Of a stretch of DNA of 64,000 nt, positions 42,905-53,502 are shown in pieces. The stretch spans positions 1,231,423 to 1,295,422 of the forward strand of contig NC_014253.1 in the NCBI RefSeq assembly GCF_000196655.1. The letters run 5' to 3'. A program made the position numbers and the translations under genes. The notes below the pieces were generated by a model that worked only from the letters and a program-made list of their open reading frames with translations, ran no database searches and was not told the DNA's origin. Position 1 is the first letter of the stretch; each line of letters begins with the position of its first letter. The DNA is from Methanohalobium evestigatum Z-7303 (GTDB lineage Archaea > Halobacteriota > Methanosarcinia > Methanosarcinales > Methanosarcinaceae).

Positions 42905-45900
42905 ATGGCTACTGGAAACATCATGGCTACTGGAAAAGCCATTGTTCGTTGTGTTCATTTCAGGTTTTTTCTTCAGTTTTTTGCAGTGTTCACGACAATC
43001 CTGATGATAGGAGCAGGTATCTCACCGGCGTTAGCTGTGCCTGAAAATGATTCTTTTTTTAATTCTTCCAGTGAATCTGCAACCGTCTCTCCCATTGAGG
43101 TTTCCGCATTAAACGCCGTGGCTCAATCGATAGCTATCGCAAATCAACGCAGCACTGGGATAAACCAGGATATATCCGTTGCAAGCAAAATTTCATCAGA
43201 ACCAGCTCCCCTAAACATCCCAACATCTAATACCGACATGAATCCGGATGATTACGGTCCTGATAGTGATGGAGACGGCATCTCGGATTCTCTCGAAGAG
43301 ACACATGGAACTGATGTCAATAACACAGATTCAGATTTTGACAGGCTTGATGACCTCTATGAGATTCAAAACGGCCTTGATCCCCTCGATCCCGATTCCA
43401 ATCATGACGGTCTAGCTGATTATTTCGAAGTCCACAACGTCACATCACTGGATATAGATGGAGACGGATTTGAAAATGCATGGGACCTTGACAATGACGG
43501 CGATGGTGTGATCGATGCCCTCGACCTTTCACCGTTTTCAAAATCCGTGTCAAACGAAAGTTTTGAATTCAACATCAATACAAGTGGGCAACCCACATAC
43601 CTGAACTTCCAGATACGTCCTGAAAACCCAGAACATCTTAACTTGTTTTTACAGAGCTGGGATTGGCCTGATGACAGTCAGGGAACTATGAAAGACTTAA
43701 ACAGTTCCAAAAATGACGTTGACGTCACTCCGATGCTCGAGCTCACCGTACCTTCGGACTGCAACATCATCTCAGCAGTTGATGGGAAATGCCTGCAGAC
43801 TCAAAATAATACGAACAAAAACGTGACAAATGTCACTACAGGAAATTGTACCGGTGAAGATAACCAGTTATGGAAACTGGAACCTGCAGATGAGAACCAT
43901 TACAGTATCATCTTAAAAAACACCAGCAAATGTCTGCAGGTAGGAAATGCCAGCCAGGATGGTGTGGTAAATGTAACTATAGGGGATTATACCGGTCAAG
44001 ACCATCAACTTTGGAAACTGGAATCTGAGAATGAAAGATATTATAAGCTCGCGGCTAAACATAGCGGGAAATACCTTGAAATAGATAACACAACAAACAA
44101 AACTTTAATCCAAAACGCTTCTCAGGGAAACAACCGTCAGTTGTGGGAAATTGAAATCGTCGGCGGTATTAATTCTAACCCTGATGATCTTAAAGATTAC
44201 GGGATTTCTACTACACTGGGAAAAGCATACGTTCCTCTTTCTCCTGTAAAGGATTTCGGGAACACGGTGGCTCTGAACGCCCGTATGTTCTATCCGCAGG
44301 ATATATCACAGGATGTTTTAACCCGGGCACAACTTACTTGGATGGTCACCGGGCAGACAGACAGGCCAAAGAAAGTATCCCTTAAAACCCATAAGGGTCA
44401 GTATGTCTCGGTAGACAGTACTACATCGGAGCTGGTCGCCAGAAGTAACACCATCACAAATGATAGTATCTTTGAGATAGTATATCTTGATAATAATAAA
44501 GCAGCGCTGAAAACTTCTGGTAACAAATATGTATACGCTGCCAACGGCGGCGGTGAAGAACTGATAGCAAACAGCACAGAAATCGGTGAATGGGAGATTT
44601 TTGAACTTGTTCAACTTGAAAACGGTAAAATTGCTTTGAAAGCCAATAACAGTCAGTACGTTTCCGCTGAGAACGGAGGTGGAGCTGGACTGGTTGCTGA
44701 TAAAGATGACCACAGAGACTGGGAATCGTTCTCACTGACCAATCATGAATATGAATCCATATCTTCAACCCTTGCAACTTATGATGAAGGTTTTATGCTC
44801 ACCGGGTTCAATGTTGAAGAAAACCATGGTTCAGATTTTGGGCTGTTTTACAGCAAGGACAAGGAACGCACCTTTGAAGCAGGATTCATCTTCGCTTATA
44901 CGTTCCTGAGGGACCAAACCTGCATCGATGAGATGCCTGATAAATTACATGATGAACATAATGTCACAATCGATTATCAAACAGGTTCTGCCGGCCATCA
45001 GGATAAAGCACTGGCTATGGTTACCAGTAAAATAACACCCGATATACTGTCTTCTTTGCCTGAAGATATTATCTTTCCTGTAATCGGTGTATTTGAAGAC
45101 GATTTTCGACAAACTTCAATGGATGACCTGGCAGTAGAATCTTCTGTAACAGGTAGTAGTTTTGATATAGATTTGAAAAGTCAGCCTTTGACTACCACAA
45201 AAAGCATGAAGATGAGCTGGTATGATACAGGTACAGATGAAACTCTCACAACAGAAAACGTCCTTGAAGAGGTTCAGGAATGGGGAATAGACAACAGCAT
45301 TGATGAGGATACTCTTGCAACGTTCATGAACCTGGTGATTGCTTGGGAGACAGGGGAAACCACGGTTACTAAAATAGGCAATATTGTAACGGATTTCAGT
45401 TCTCCAGAAGGTGATGACGTACTTGATGCGATCAACAGTTTTGGAATAGCATCAGTTAGTTTTGTTTGTAATCTAATAATTGGAGGAACCGCGTTATATT
45501 CTTACATAGCTTTCACCAAAATAGAACCACTTGCAAAGATTGCAGGCCAGACTAACTGGAAACTCATGAAAGCAATGTCTGAATCAATCTCAAAGGTAAG
45601 TACCGGCACACTGGGATTTGTCAACAGAGCTAGCAGTGTTATATCAGCTATCGGGTGGGCTGTTGTTGGTGCAGTAGCTTTCTACGCGTTTTGGTCGATT
45701 GCAAAAAGTGAAGGTTGGTCTGAATATGGAGTATTCGTCGGGTCATTATATGCAACACTTATGGTTTTATATGCAGTTGCCCTGTGGGCTATAGCATCGA
45801 TACCTGTAGTTGGATGGGCTATAGCAGCACTTGTAGCACTTACAGACCTGATAATCGGGTGGATATTTGGTAAAGGTTGGTCACAGATGTTCTTTGAATG

Positions 45901-48900
45901 GCTTATCGGGCTTTTTACGGAGGTCCGGGTCAGGACAGAATTAGACATGAAGATGCAGGATATGTCCGTAAATGTGGACGATTATATGAATAACGGCCTG
46001 ACCGAAGGTGACCGTATAGAACTGGATAGTAAATTCAAAGGCATTGTGACAACCACAAAACACGGTTCATATTCAAATGTAATAAACAGTTATATCTACC
46101 CACAATACAGGTGCAGTTCAGAGTATACGATAGATTATAACAGTACCACTACTGAAGGTAATACTTCTGTAAACAAAGAAGAAAAAACCGTCAATATAGA
46201 AATCTTCAAAGGATTTACCTATACATATACTTATGACATATGGAAAAAAGAAACCGATTATGCAACAAATTTATGGGTGAAACCTGAAGCTGCTGTTAAT
46301 TTCCCGTTCGAATTCTGTCTGAGATCGAATTATAAGGTATACTACGATAATTGCTGGTGGCTCTTTGGCTGGCACTGCAGTCAGAAGAGTAAAGTAGATT
46401 CTCAAGATTCAGACCCAACTACATTCTATTTTGATGTCATGCCTGAAGACATCGAAAATTTTGCAAACTGGACAGCTATTTCATCCAATGACATCGATGG
46501 TGACGGTGTTTTAAATGAAGACGAGATGCGTTATGGCAGTTTCCAGATTAGATGGGATACAGACAATGACGGTTTATCTGATGGTTATGAAATCGAATAT
46601 GGTACTTCACCGGTAAACACAGATACCGACGGAGACGGACTCGAAGATGGGGTCGAACTGCGGTATGGATATGACCCTTTGAACCGGGATACTGATGGTG
46701 ACAAACTTAGTGATTTTGAAGAACATCAGGGCTGGGACATCGAATACGAATTTTATGGAGAAAAATTTACCCAGCATGTATGGTCAAGCCCCTTGCAACA
46801 GGATACTGACAACGATGGATTGAGCGATTTCAGTGAATTCCTTAAAGGTTTAAACCCCCGTTCCAGGGATACCAACGGCAACGGTATACTGGACCCTGAA
46901 GACCCGGATTTCATATCAAAAGCATACATAAGTAATGTTGATATGAACGGTATGGGCAGTAGTGTAAAGACCGATCCTGGGACAAATATTACTGCGATTA
47001 TAAATTATACCCTGACAGGCAAATCAAACGATTCTGGAGATGACCCTGCAAGGTGCTGGTTGTTTGTGAGCCTTGAAAACTCCACATTAAATGAAGAGAT
47101 ATACAACGGTACACCTGCAGTGAAAAACGAAACATTCGGATCTTCCACCGTGTTGTTCAATGCTCCAAACAGTACAGGTATCTTTAACTTGAGTTTCTAT
47201 CAGACCTGGAATAAATCTCAAACGGCTACTGATGAAGAAAATAGGGAAGTTATTGGTATTATCGATACTCAAGATTATCCTGACAGGGGTGAAGGTTGGG
47301 TAGATAACGGAGAAGACAAAGATGGTGACGATATCATAGACGCAAATGAAAAGATAGGATGGCCTGTGATTATCACTAATTCTACAGGAACATATACGGT
47401 CTATGTCACCAGTGATCCAAAGTTTAAAGATAGTGATTTTGACGGACTGAACGATTATACAGAATGTTACCTGCCAGATAATACAAGTTCGAATCCTCGC
47501 AACTCTGATACGGATGGTGATGGTCTGTACGATTATGTGGAATATAATATTGGTACCAATCTGACAAATTATGATACCGATGGAGATGGACTGGACGATG
47601 GGACGGAAATATTCTTTGGAAGCAGTCCGTTCAACCAGGATACTGACGGTGATGGACTGGATGACCGGACCGAATACGATATATCATCGAACCCATTGGA
47701 TGAAGATACCGACAGTGATGGATTATCAGATCATGAAGAATACGAATTTGGATCAAATATCCTCAAACCAGACCCCGATGAAGACGGTCTGTTCGATAAC
47801 CTTGAATTAGAATATGATACGGACCCATTTGACCCAGACACAGATGGCGATGGACTGGATGATGGACATGAAGTGCATGTTGCTGGCACGGATCCAACTT
47901 CATTAGATACTGACAGTGATGGTTTGTCGGATTTTGAAGAAATGGAAATTCGTACCGACCCGTTATCAAAAGATACAGATAATGACGGGTTGAATGATTC
48001 TCAGGAAATAAATATTGGTACAAATCCATTGATAGAAGATACTGATCTTGATGCAGTTAATGATTCACACGACATGGACTCATTCATACCTAATGTCAGA
48101 AACATTACGGTAGTATACGATGCAACCGAGGAAAATGAAGAACTGCTGGATACTTTGAACAAATATACTAATATTACTATCTATTCTGCGGATGAATTTC
48201 TGATGAACCATTCAGATGAACAACACGTTCTTTTGCTCGGCAAACTAGGAACGAATGATAACACAGCTGGTAACCTCATATACAATGTGCTCAGGGATGA
48301 TGGTGATACTTTAACTAACATGCTGATTTCTAATTATGATAGAATGGCTGTCAGGTATGGAGTTTGGAACCAAACACAAACCGTTGTTATGCTTTCAAAA
48401 CCCTACATGTATGATTATTGCAGAATACTGGATGTATTCAGGAGTGAAAAAATCACAACTTCTACCAGTTCAATACAGGTTGAATCAATGGCAGAAAAGA
48501 AGATCTTTTTGATCGATTCCGCCGATTCGGTAAAAAGAACAGATTCATCAGTGGGCATGGTTTTTGATACCAATGTCACTCCATTTGTAAGTATTCGACT
48601 GCTTAAAACATCATCGACTCCTCTGTCATCCAGTTCAGGGCTCTCGTCCGATGAATACGCGTTAGGAAAATATCTTGAAGTTATATTAGATGAAAATCTA
48701 GAAAACTCTGAAGATAATGTGATGAACAGTTCCCTGGTGACCATCTACTACCGTTCCGGTGAACTTGACAGAAATAGTGACGGTGATTCATCTGATACCT
48801 ACGACATAGACGAAAAAACACTTAGTGTCTATCGTTTCAATGAAGATAAACACAAATGGGTAAAGCTCCAAAATACCGGAGTTCATACCGGCAATGTTGA

Positions 48901-49345
48901 AATGTACGGTGAAAAATACGCAGGATATATTTGGGTAAAAGTGCCACAGTTCTCCATATTTACTCTTGCAGGAACTCTAAACAGAGCCGAGTCTAACGGT
49001 CCAATTGACTCGGATTTGGATGGACTGGCCAATGTAGTAGAATACAGGATTGGTACCGATCCATTTAACCCTGATACTGATGGTGACGGTATCATCGATT
49101 CAAAGGATTCTGATCCTCTTGTACCATTCAAACCAGATCAGGAAATAGAGCAGGAAGATGATATCGACGGGTCCAAGGCTCCAGTAGAACAACCTTCAGA
49201 TGATGCTGATATAGTAGAACCTGCGCCAGATGAACCATTACCAGATAAAGAGGGATTAGTACCTTATTCAGTATGGATAATGTTTATAATAGCAGGTATT
49301 GTAGTTTTAATGTCATACCTGTTGTTATCCAGGAAAAAGAGATGA
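42905..49345 (+). CDS. Giant surface protein: lectin, fascin-like and calcium-repeat domains
   Basis: 2146 residues. A signal peptide (FFLQFFAVFTTILMIGAG ... PALA) is followed by thrombospondin type 3-like calcium repeats (DSDGDGISDSLEETHGTD, residues 115-215), a ricin-type beta-trefoil lectin with three QLWKL repeats (about 285-420), two or three fascin-like repeats (KTHKGQYVSVDS, 495-620), an unusual internal block of hydrophobic helices near 843-990, then long acidic DTDGDGLDD repeats (1196-1338, 1535-1722, 2032-2060), an unrecognised domain, and a C-terminal anchor (YSVWIMFIIAGIVVLMSYLL) with RKKR. Calcium-rigidified stalk plus carbohydrate binding suggest adhesion. Function of the middle membrane block is unknown. 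Confidence 0.88.
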   Translation: MATGNIMATGKAIVRCVHFRFFLQFFAVFTTILMIGAGISPALAVPENDSFFNSSSESATVSPIEVSALNAVAQSIAIANQRSTGINQDISVASKISSEPAPLNIPTSNTDMNPDDYGPDSDGDGISDSLEETHGTDVNNTDSDFDRLDDLYEIQNGLDPLDPDSNHDGLADYFEVHNVTSLDIDGDGFENAWDLDNDGDGVIDALDLSPFSKSVSNESFEFNINTSGQPTYLNFQIRPENPEHLNLFLQSWDWPDDSQGTMKDLNSSKNDVDVTPMLELTVPSDCNIISAVDGKCLQTQNNTNKNVTNVTTGNCTGEDNQLWKLEPADENHYSIILKNTSKCLQVGNASQDGVVNVTIGDYTGQDHQLWKLESENERYYKLAAKHSGKYLEIDNTTNKTLIQNASQGNNRQLWEIEIVGGINSNPDDLKDYGISTTLGKAYVPLSPVKDFGNTVALNARMFYPQDISQDVLTRAQLTWMVTGQTDRPKKVSLKTHKGQYVSVDSTTSELVARSNTITNDSIFEIVYLDNNKAALKTSGNKYVYAANGGGEELIANSTEIGEWEIFELVQLENGKIALKANNSQYVSAENGGGAGLVADKDDHRDWESFSLTNHEYESISSTLATYDEGFMLTGFNVEENHGSDFGLFYSKDKERTFEAGFIFAYTFLRDQTCIDEMPDKLHDEHNVTIDYQTGSAGHQDKALAMVTSKITPDILSSLPEDIIFPVIGVFEDDFRQTSMDDLAVESSVTGSSFDIDLKSQPLTTTKSMKMSWYDTGTDETLTTENVLEEVQEWGIDNSIDEDTLATFMNLVIAWETGETTVTKIGNIVTDFSSPEGDDVLDAINSFGIASVSFVCNLIIGGTALYSYIAFTKIEPLAKIAGQTNWKLMKAMSESISKVSTGTLGFVNRASSVISAIGWAVVGAVAFYAFWSIAKSEGWSEYGVFVGSLYATLMVLYAVALWAIASIPVVGWAIAALVALTDLIIGWIFGKGWSQMFFEWLIGLFTEVRVRTELDMKMQDMSVNVDDYMNNGLTEGDRIELDSKFKGIVTTTKHGSYSNVINSYIYPQYRCSSEYTIDYNSTTTEGNTSVNKEEKTVNIEIFKGFTYTYTYDIWKKETDYATNLWVKPEAAVNFPFEFCLRSNYKVYYDNCWWLFGWHCSQKSKVDSQDSDPTTFYFDVMPEDIENFANWTAISSNDIDGDGVLNEDEMRYGSFQIRWDTDNDGLSDGYEIEYGTSPVNTDTDGDGLEDGVELRYGYDPLNRDTDGDKLSDFEEHQGWDIEYEFYGEKFTQHVWSSPLQQDTDNDGLSDFSEFLKGLNPRSRDTNGNGILDPEDPDFISKAYISNVDMNGMGSSVKTDPGTNITAIINYTLTGKSNDSGDDPARCWLFVSLENSTLNEEIYNGTPAVKNETFGSSTVLFNAPNSTGIFNLSFYQTWNKSQTATDEENREVIGIIDTQDYPDRGEGWVDNGEDKDGDDIIDANEKIGWPVIITNSTGTYTVYVTSDPKFKDSDFDGLNDYTECYLPDNTSSNPRNSDTDGDGLYDYVEYNIGTNLTNYDTDGDGLDDGTEIFFGSSPFNQDTDGDGLDDRTEYDISSNPLDEDTDSDGLSDHEEYEFGSNILKPDPDEDGLFDNLELEYDTDPFDPDTDGDGLDDGHEVHVAGTDPTSLDTDSDGLSDFEEMEIRTDPLSKDTDNDGLNDSQEINIGTNPLIEDTDLDAVNDSHDMDSFIPNVRNITVVYDATEENEELLDTLNKYTNITIYSADEFLMNHSDEQHVLLLGKLGTNDNTAGNLIYNVLRDDGDTLTNMLISNYDRMAVRYGVWNQTQTVVMLSKPYMYDYCRILDVFRSEKITTSTSSIQVESMAEKKIFLIDSADSVKRTDSSVGMVFDTNVTPFVSIRLLKTSSTPLSSSSGLSSDEYALGKYLEVILDENLENSEDNVMNSSLVTIYYRSGELDRNSDGDSSDTYDIDEKTLSVYRFNEDKHKWVKLQNTGVHTGNVEMYGEKYAGYIWVKVPQFSIFTLAGTLNRAESNGPIDSDLDGLANVVEYRIGTDPFNPDTDGDGIIDSKDSDPLVPFKPDQEIEQEDDIDGSKAPVEQPSDDADIVEPAPDEPLPDKEGLVPYSVWIMFIIAGIVVLMSYLLLSRKKR

Positions 49346-49381
49346 TTATACAGGAATTAACTAATAAGGGGAGTGTTTCAG

Positions 49382-50116
49382 GTGTCATTAAAGGGTGAAA
49401 AAAGGGTAAATAAACAACTAATTGTTTCTCTGGGTATCATATTAATCATCTCCATGTTGACTATTTTTACCATATATTATGCTGAAAACAGGGAGGTTAA
49501 TGATGCTAAAACACTCACAAGCAGGATTCTAAGTGCATCCAATGATGTCAAATCCTACCAATTCGATATCCACAGCAACATCTCAATGATGGGCGAGACT
49601 TATACACTTGTTAGAGGAAATGGCACTGTAGACTATTTGAATGAGAAAATGGACGTTAAATTAAAATCTATGGAAGATTCGATCGACCTGATAATTGTTG
49701 ACGATACTGCTTATTTCAAAAACGGAGAAAATCTTTGGGATACAAAAAATCTGAACCAGGAAATCTGGGACGGCTATGACCAGTTGACCAGTATGAACCT
49801 GCTTCTGGAAAAGTCCACAGTATTGAACATGAATAAAACAGATACATATTTTGTGCTCACAGCTTTGCCTGATACCAATATGTTATTACAGGAAGCTGAA
49901 AAAACAGGTCTGCAGCTTAATGGTGACGAACAACTGACAGAATATAGTATAAGGTACATCATCGAGAAAGACAGTTACCATATAAATTCCATAAAAAGTC
50001 ATATAGAGTTCAGGATGAATGTTCAGGGACTGATGACACCTGTAATCATAAACAACCGTGTTGATATATACAACTACGATATGCAGAAAAAGATAGAAGC
50101 ACCAATAATTGTATAA
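49382..50116 (+). CDS. Membrane-anchored lipoprotein-like protein (LppX/LprG fold-like)
   Basis: About 244 residues. An N-terminal helix (LIVSLGIILIISMLTIFTIYY) anchors a soluble external domain of long beta strands: SYQFDIHSNISMMGETYTL, VDYLNEKMDVKLKSMEDS, IDLIIVDDTAYFKNGENLW. The order (strand, turn, NGENLW helix and YIIEKDSYHINSIKSHIEF) is that of the DUF6612/LppX-like lipid-carrier fold. No lipobox Cys is seen. It starts 36 bases after the giant protein, likely with GTG at 49382, and is probably co-transcribed with it. Confidence 0.6.
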   Translation: MSLKGEKRVNKQLIVSLGIILIISMLTIFTIYYAENREVNDAKTLTSRILSASNDVKSYQFDIHSNISMMGETYTLVRGNGTVDYLNEKMDVKLKSMEDSIDLIIVDDTAYFKNGENLWDTKNLNQEIWDGYDQLTSMNLLLEKSTVLNMNKTDTYFVLTALPDTNMLLQEAEKTGLQLNGDEQLTEYSIRYIIEKDSYHINSIKSHIEFRMNVQGLMTPVIINNRVDIYNYDMQKKIEAPIIV

Positions 50117-50261
50117 TTATATTCTACTTAGCGCTCTCTGAAGAATAAACTGGTCTTTTTGTTAATATCAAACGCCATACATATTTAGCTTTGTCAAAAT
50201 GACTAAATACTGATTTACACATAAATATAACTGGTTTTTGATATTCAGGGAGGCTTCAAAA

Positions 50262-52427
50262 ATATCCAACAATGTATTAAATTCACTTTATATGGTGATG
50301 AATGAAGGGGTTTGTTTTCATGAAATCATCTATGATAAAAAAGGATATCCAGTTGATTATTTAATAATAGATTGTAATCCTGCTTATGAATCGACCATCG
50401 GTTTAAAAAAAGATGAAGTGTTAGGAAAAAAGGCTTCAGAAGTTTATGGTACAGATGAACCTCCTCATTTATCTACATATGCAAAAGTGGCTGAAACTGG
50501 TGAACAAACATATTTTGAAACTTATTTTCCACCATTTGACAAATATTTCAAAATATCTGCTATATCACCTGAAAAAGGAAAATTTGTAACTATCTTTAAC
50601 GATATCACCGAATATAAAAAATTAAAAGATGATCTCCAACAAACAATAACTGAATTCAATTATCTTTTTGACAGCATGGAAGATGCTCTTTTTGTAGGTG
50701 ATTTGGAAGGCAACATCCTTGATGTTAATGAAACTGCTGTTAAAAGATTGGGTTATTCTAAGAAAGAAATACTTTCAATGCATGTTAAGGATATAGATGG
50801 GCTTTACAATGAAAACGGAGTTAAAACTAAGCTTATGAATCTTCCTGAAAATGGGAAACAAAGGTTTGAATCGGTCCATGTAACAAATAATGGTAACAAA
50901 ATCCCGGTAGAAATCAATTCAAACTTGATTAGTTATAGGGGAAAAACAGCTGTTCTTAGTGTAGTTCGTAATATTACTGATAGAAAAAACGCAGAAAACC
51001 AGATTCAAAGAAAAGTAGAGGAACAAAAGGCACTGTTGTCATCTACACCTGCTTATGTATATTTAAAAGATAGTAAATTGAATTATCTCACAGCAAATGA
51101 TGCTTTCTGTAAAGGAGTAGGTTTACCAGTTGAAAATATAAAAGGCAAGAATGACTTTGATTTGTTCTCAGGGAATGATGCAGAAAAATTCCGTTCAGAT
51201 GATGCATCGGTTATGAACTCCGGCAAACCAATTTATAATTTTGAAGAAACATACACTACATCCAAATGTGAAAAAAGGTGGGCTCTTACATCCAAAGTAC
51301 CCTATTTTGATGTTGAAGGAAACGTCATAGGAATAGTTGGTAGTTCATTGGATATCACTGAAAGGAAACGAATGCATGAGAGATTAGAAAAATCTGAGTA
51401 TGAAAAAAGGGTTATCCTTGATTCTACTTCAGAAATAGTTGTGTACCATGACCTTGAGGGCAGGATTTTATGGTGTAATAAAGCGGCGACTAAATTTACA
51501 GGTCTTAATGGTAGTGATTTAATAGGTCAGTATTGTTATAAACTGCTGTACAATAAATCAGAAATCTGTGACAATTGCCTTATAAATGAGATTTTAAAAA
51601 CCGGAAAACATCAGGAAGAAACTGTAACCTTTACAGACAGGATATTGAACATTAAAAAGGACCCGGTTCGAGATACCAGTGGAGATATAATTGGGATTAT
51701 AAGTGTTGGCAATGATATCACTGATAAAGTTAAAACCGAAGAAAAAATACAGAGATATGCAGAGGAATTGGAAAAAATGAACAGAGAGCTTGAACATCGT
51801 GTTCGGAAACAGACAGAAGAGATCATAAATGCTGAAAGGACAAGAGAACTTGAACTCCATCACAGAATAAAAAATAATCTTCAGGTAATATCAAGTTTGC
51901 TCAGCCTTCAATCAGAAAATTTCACAGATGGCAAAGTCAAAGATGCTTTCATAGATACACAAAATCGTGTCATATCGATGTCTCTTGTTCATAACAAATT
52001 GTACCAAACCAATGGGCTGGAGAATGTAAACTCAAAAGATTACATAGAAGACCTTGTTGACCATCTGGTAGGCCTATATGGTGGTTCTAACATTACTATA
52101 AAAATCGATGTTCAGGATATATATTTTGGAATCGATACCATTATTCCACTTGGAATGATTATAACTGAACTTCTGTCTAATTCTTTGAAATATGCGTTCT
52201 TTGATGATGAACAAGGTGAAGTATATGTTGGACTTTATCAGAATGATGAAGAATATTATAAATTAATCGTAGCTGATAATGGCAAGGGCTTTTCAGAGGA
52301 AATTGATATAGAAGAACCTAATACACTTGGTCTACAGCTAGTAAATAGCCTTGTCGACCAGATTAATGGTGACCTTGAAGTAGAGACCATAAATGGTACA
52401 AAATTTGTCATCAAGTTCACTTGTTAA
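50262..52427 (+). CDS. Multi-PAS histidine kinase (HisKA_2)
   Basis: About 720 residues, soluble, with four PAS domains (roughly residues 5-115, 125-240, 258-365, 378-490), a HisKA_2 dimerisation/phosphorylation domain with ELHHRIKNNLQVISSLLSLQ (second His in the motif is the likely phosphorylation site) and an HATPase_c with TELLSNSLKYAF (N box) and DNGKGFSEE (G1). SD-like AGGGAGG at 50247-50253 lies eight bases before ATA 50262; the frame also offers TTG at 50238. The PAS domain would begin ISNNVLNSLYMVMNEGV. No response regulator is adjacent. The signal sensed is unknown. Confidence 0.87.
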   Translation: MSNNVLNSLYMVMNEGVCFHEIIYDKKGYPVDYLIIDCNPAYESTIGLKKDEVLGKKASEVYGTDEPPHLSTYAKVAETGEQTYFETYFPPFDKYFKISAISPEKGKFVTIFNDITEYKKLKDDLQQTITEFNYLFDSMEDALFVGDLEGNILDVNETAVKRLGYSKKEILSMHVKDIDGLYNENGVKTKLMNLPENGKQRFESVHVTNNGNKIPVEINSNLISYRGKTAVLSVVRNITDRKNAENQIQRKVEEQKALLSSTPAYVYLKDSKLNYLTANDAFCKGVGLPVENIKGKNDFDLFSGNDAEKFRSDDASVMNSGKPIYNFEETYTTSKCEKRWALTSKVPYFDVEGNVIGIVGSSLDITERKRMHERLEKSEYEKRVILDSTSEIVVYHDLEGRILWCNKAATKFTGLNGSDLIGQYCYKLLYNKSEICDNCLINEILKTGKHQEETVTFTDRILNIKKDPVRDTSGDIIGIISVGNDITDKVKTEEKIQRYAEELEKMNRELEHRVRKQTEEIINAERTRELELHHRIKNNLQVISSLLSLQSENFTDGKVKDAFIDTQNRVISMSLVHNKLYQTNGLENVNSKDYIEDLVDHLVGLYGGSNITIKIDVQDIYFGIDTIIPLGMIITELLSNSLKYAFFDDEQGEVYVGLYQNDEEYYKLIVADNGKGFSEEIDIEEPNTLGLQLVNSLVDQINGDLEVETINGTKFVIKFTC

Positions 52428-52995
52428 TTCTATACTTCTCACACTGACTGCTCTCCCACGAGTAAACAGGTTGTCCGACAATTATAGACTACTATTAATC
52501 TATTTTTATGATGGTCTTAGCTCAAAATCCATGGGTTCGCCCTCTCTACCCAATAGGTTTTGTATATTTTTTATAAAATATTTTGCAACTGAGAAGACCT
52601 ATTTAGGAAGTAGTTTACCTATATATAAGCAATGTTTCAAAAAACTGAGAGGTTCTTCATCATGTACAATATCCGAAAATATCCGCATTCAAAAAGGTTA
52701 TTAATTAATATATAAACGTGTTAATAGATATTTTCGATTATTCGATAAACAAGGTCTATAGAAAATTTTCTCAATGACATAAGACTAGAATGGATGAGTC
52801 CTGAAATTTTGATTTAAATATGTTTGAACTCGGGTCACCATTTTCAAAATCTATAGTAAATCAAAAAGATCAAACTGGATAATCTGGTTCTAATAACTTT
52901 ATTTCAATTTTAAACATTTGCTTCAGTGTTCTGATTCTATACTCTAATAATGAAGAACAGTCAGTCATATCACCTTATCCCATCATCCAGACAGT
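52428..52995. other. Intergenic with IS1182-like mini-element
   Basis: No gene seen. Besides the mini-element at 52445-52560, the rest is AT-rich and shows only short chance frames. Confidence 0.4.
52445..52560. mobile_element. MITE-like pair of IS1182-type ends
   Basis: GCTCTCCCACGAGTAAACAG then TGTCCGACAATTATAGACTA followed by CTATTAATCTATTTTTATG copies the left end at 38570-38620. It is followed at about 52525-52557 by the outer repeat in opposite direction (CCATGGGTTCGCCCTCTCTACCC). The two ends have almost no DNA between them, as in a deletion derivative. Confidence 0.6.
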
Positions 52996-53355
52996 TTAAT
53001 ATTTTTCAACGATATTTCCAAGCTCGTTCCTGTTTATCAATTTTACATCAATAACATCCGCTAATAGTTCTACTTCTTTACTGAAAGGCTCAGTGTTTAT
53101 TATTTCTGCTCTGTCACACCTATAATAGATTTTAGCAGAAGAAACCTCATGAACGGTTGAAACTGAAGCAAACTCTCTGGAACAAATCTTTATAGATACC
53201 TTTTCGACACCTTCCAACGTTGCCAGGAGGTCTGCGCCAGTATCTATACCTGGAATTCTTTGGACATGGTAACCTCTGTTTTTGTAATAATTTTCTACTT
53301 CCTGCAACAGTTCTTTCCATAACATTGATTCAAAATTTTGATGAGTTATGTTCAA
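52996..53355 (-). CDS. Restriction-endonuclease-like (Mrr/PD-(D/E)xK) protein
   Basis: 119 residues. ELLQEVENYYKNRGYHVQRI, DTGADLLATLEGVEKVSIKI and the following beta-helix pattern fit the Mrr-like PD-(D/E)xK fold, with D in GADLL as the first acid; the E/QxK motif reads SIKI, so the glutamate or glutamine normally before x-K is replaced by serine. Activity is therefore uncertain. The gene is alone in its direction with its neighbours far away. Possibly a DNA-binding domain left from a nuclease. Confidence 0.5.
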   Translation of the reverse strand: MNITHQNFESMLWKELLQEVENYYKNRGYHVQRIPGIDTGADLLATLEGVEKVSIKICSREFASVSTVHEVSSAKIYYRCDRAEIINTEPFSKEVELLADVIDVKLINRNELGNIVEKY

Positions 53356-53419
53356 AATTTAAACTCCAATTTTTATTTATAAGTCAGCAACCAACTAATA
53401 AATTAGTTGATGTCTAAAA

Positions 53420-53485
53420 ATCCAATACCATAAGTTTTTGTTTCCAAATCCTGAAGAACCCGGTTAAAAAGATGGTACATAAAAA
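53420..53485 (+). repeat. Dispersed hairpin repeat, degenerate copy 3
   Basis: TCCAATACCATAAG, TTTCCAAATCC, AACCCGGTT and GGTACATAAAAA follow the layout of the copies at 11722 and 28202, but the GC stem is lost and replaced by a shorter AACC/GGTT stem. Confidence 0.4.
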
Positions 53486-53502
53486 TTCTACAATAGATGT
53501 TT

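Noticed and set aside
43216..49130. Repeated GATGGxGAtGG-type DNA as a possible tandem-repeat or CRISPR array
   Set aside because: The repeats are codons of calcium-binding DxDGDGxxD motifs in a single reading frame; there are no spacers of constant length.
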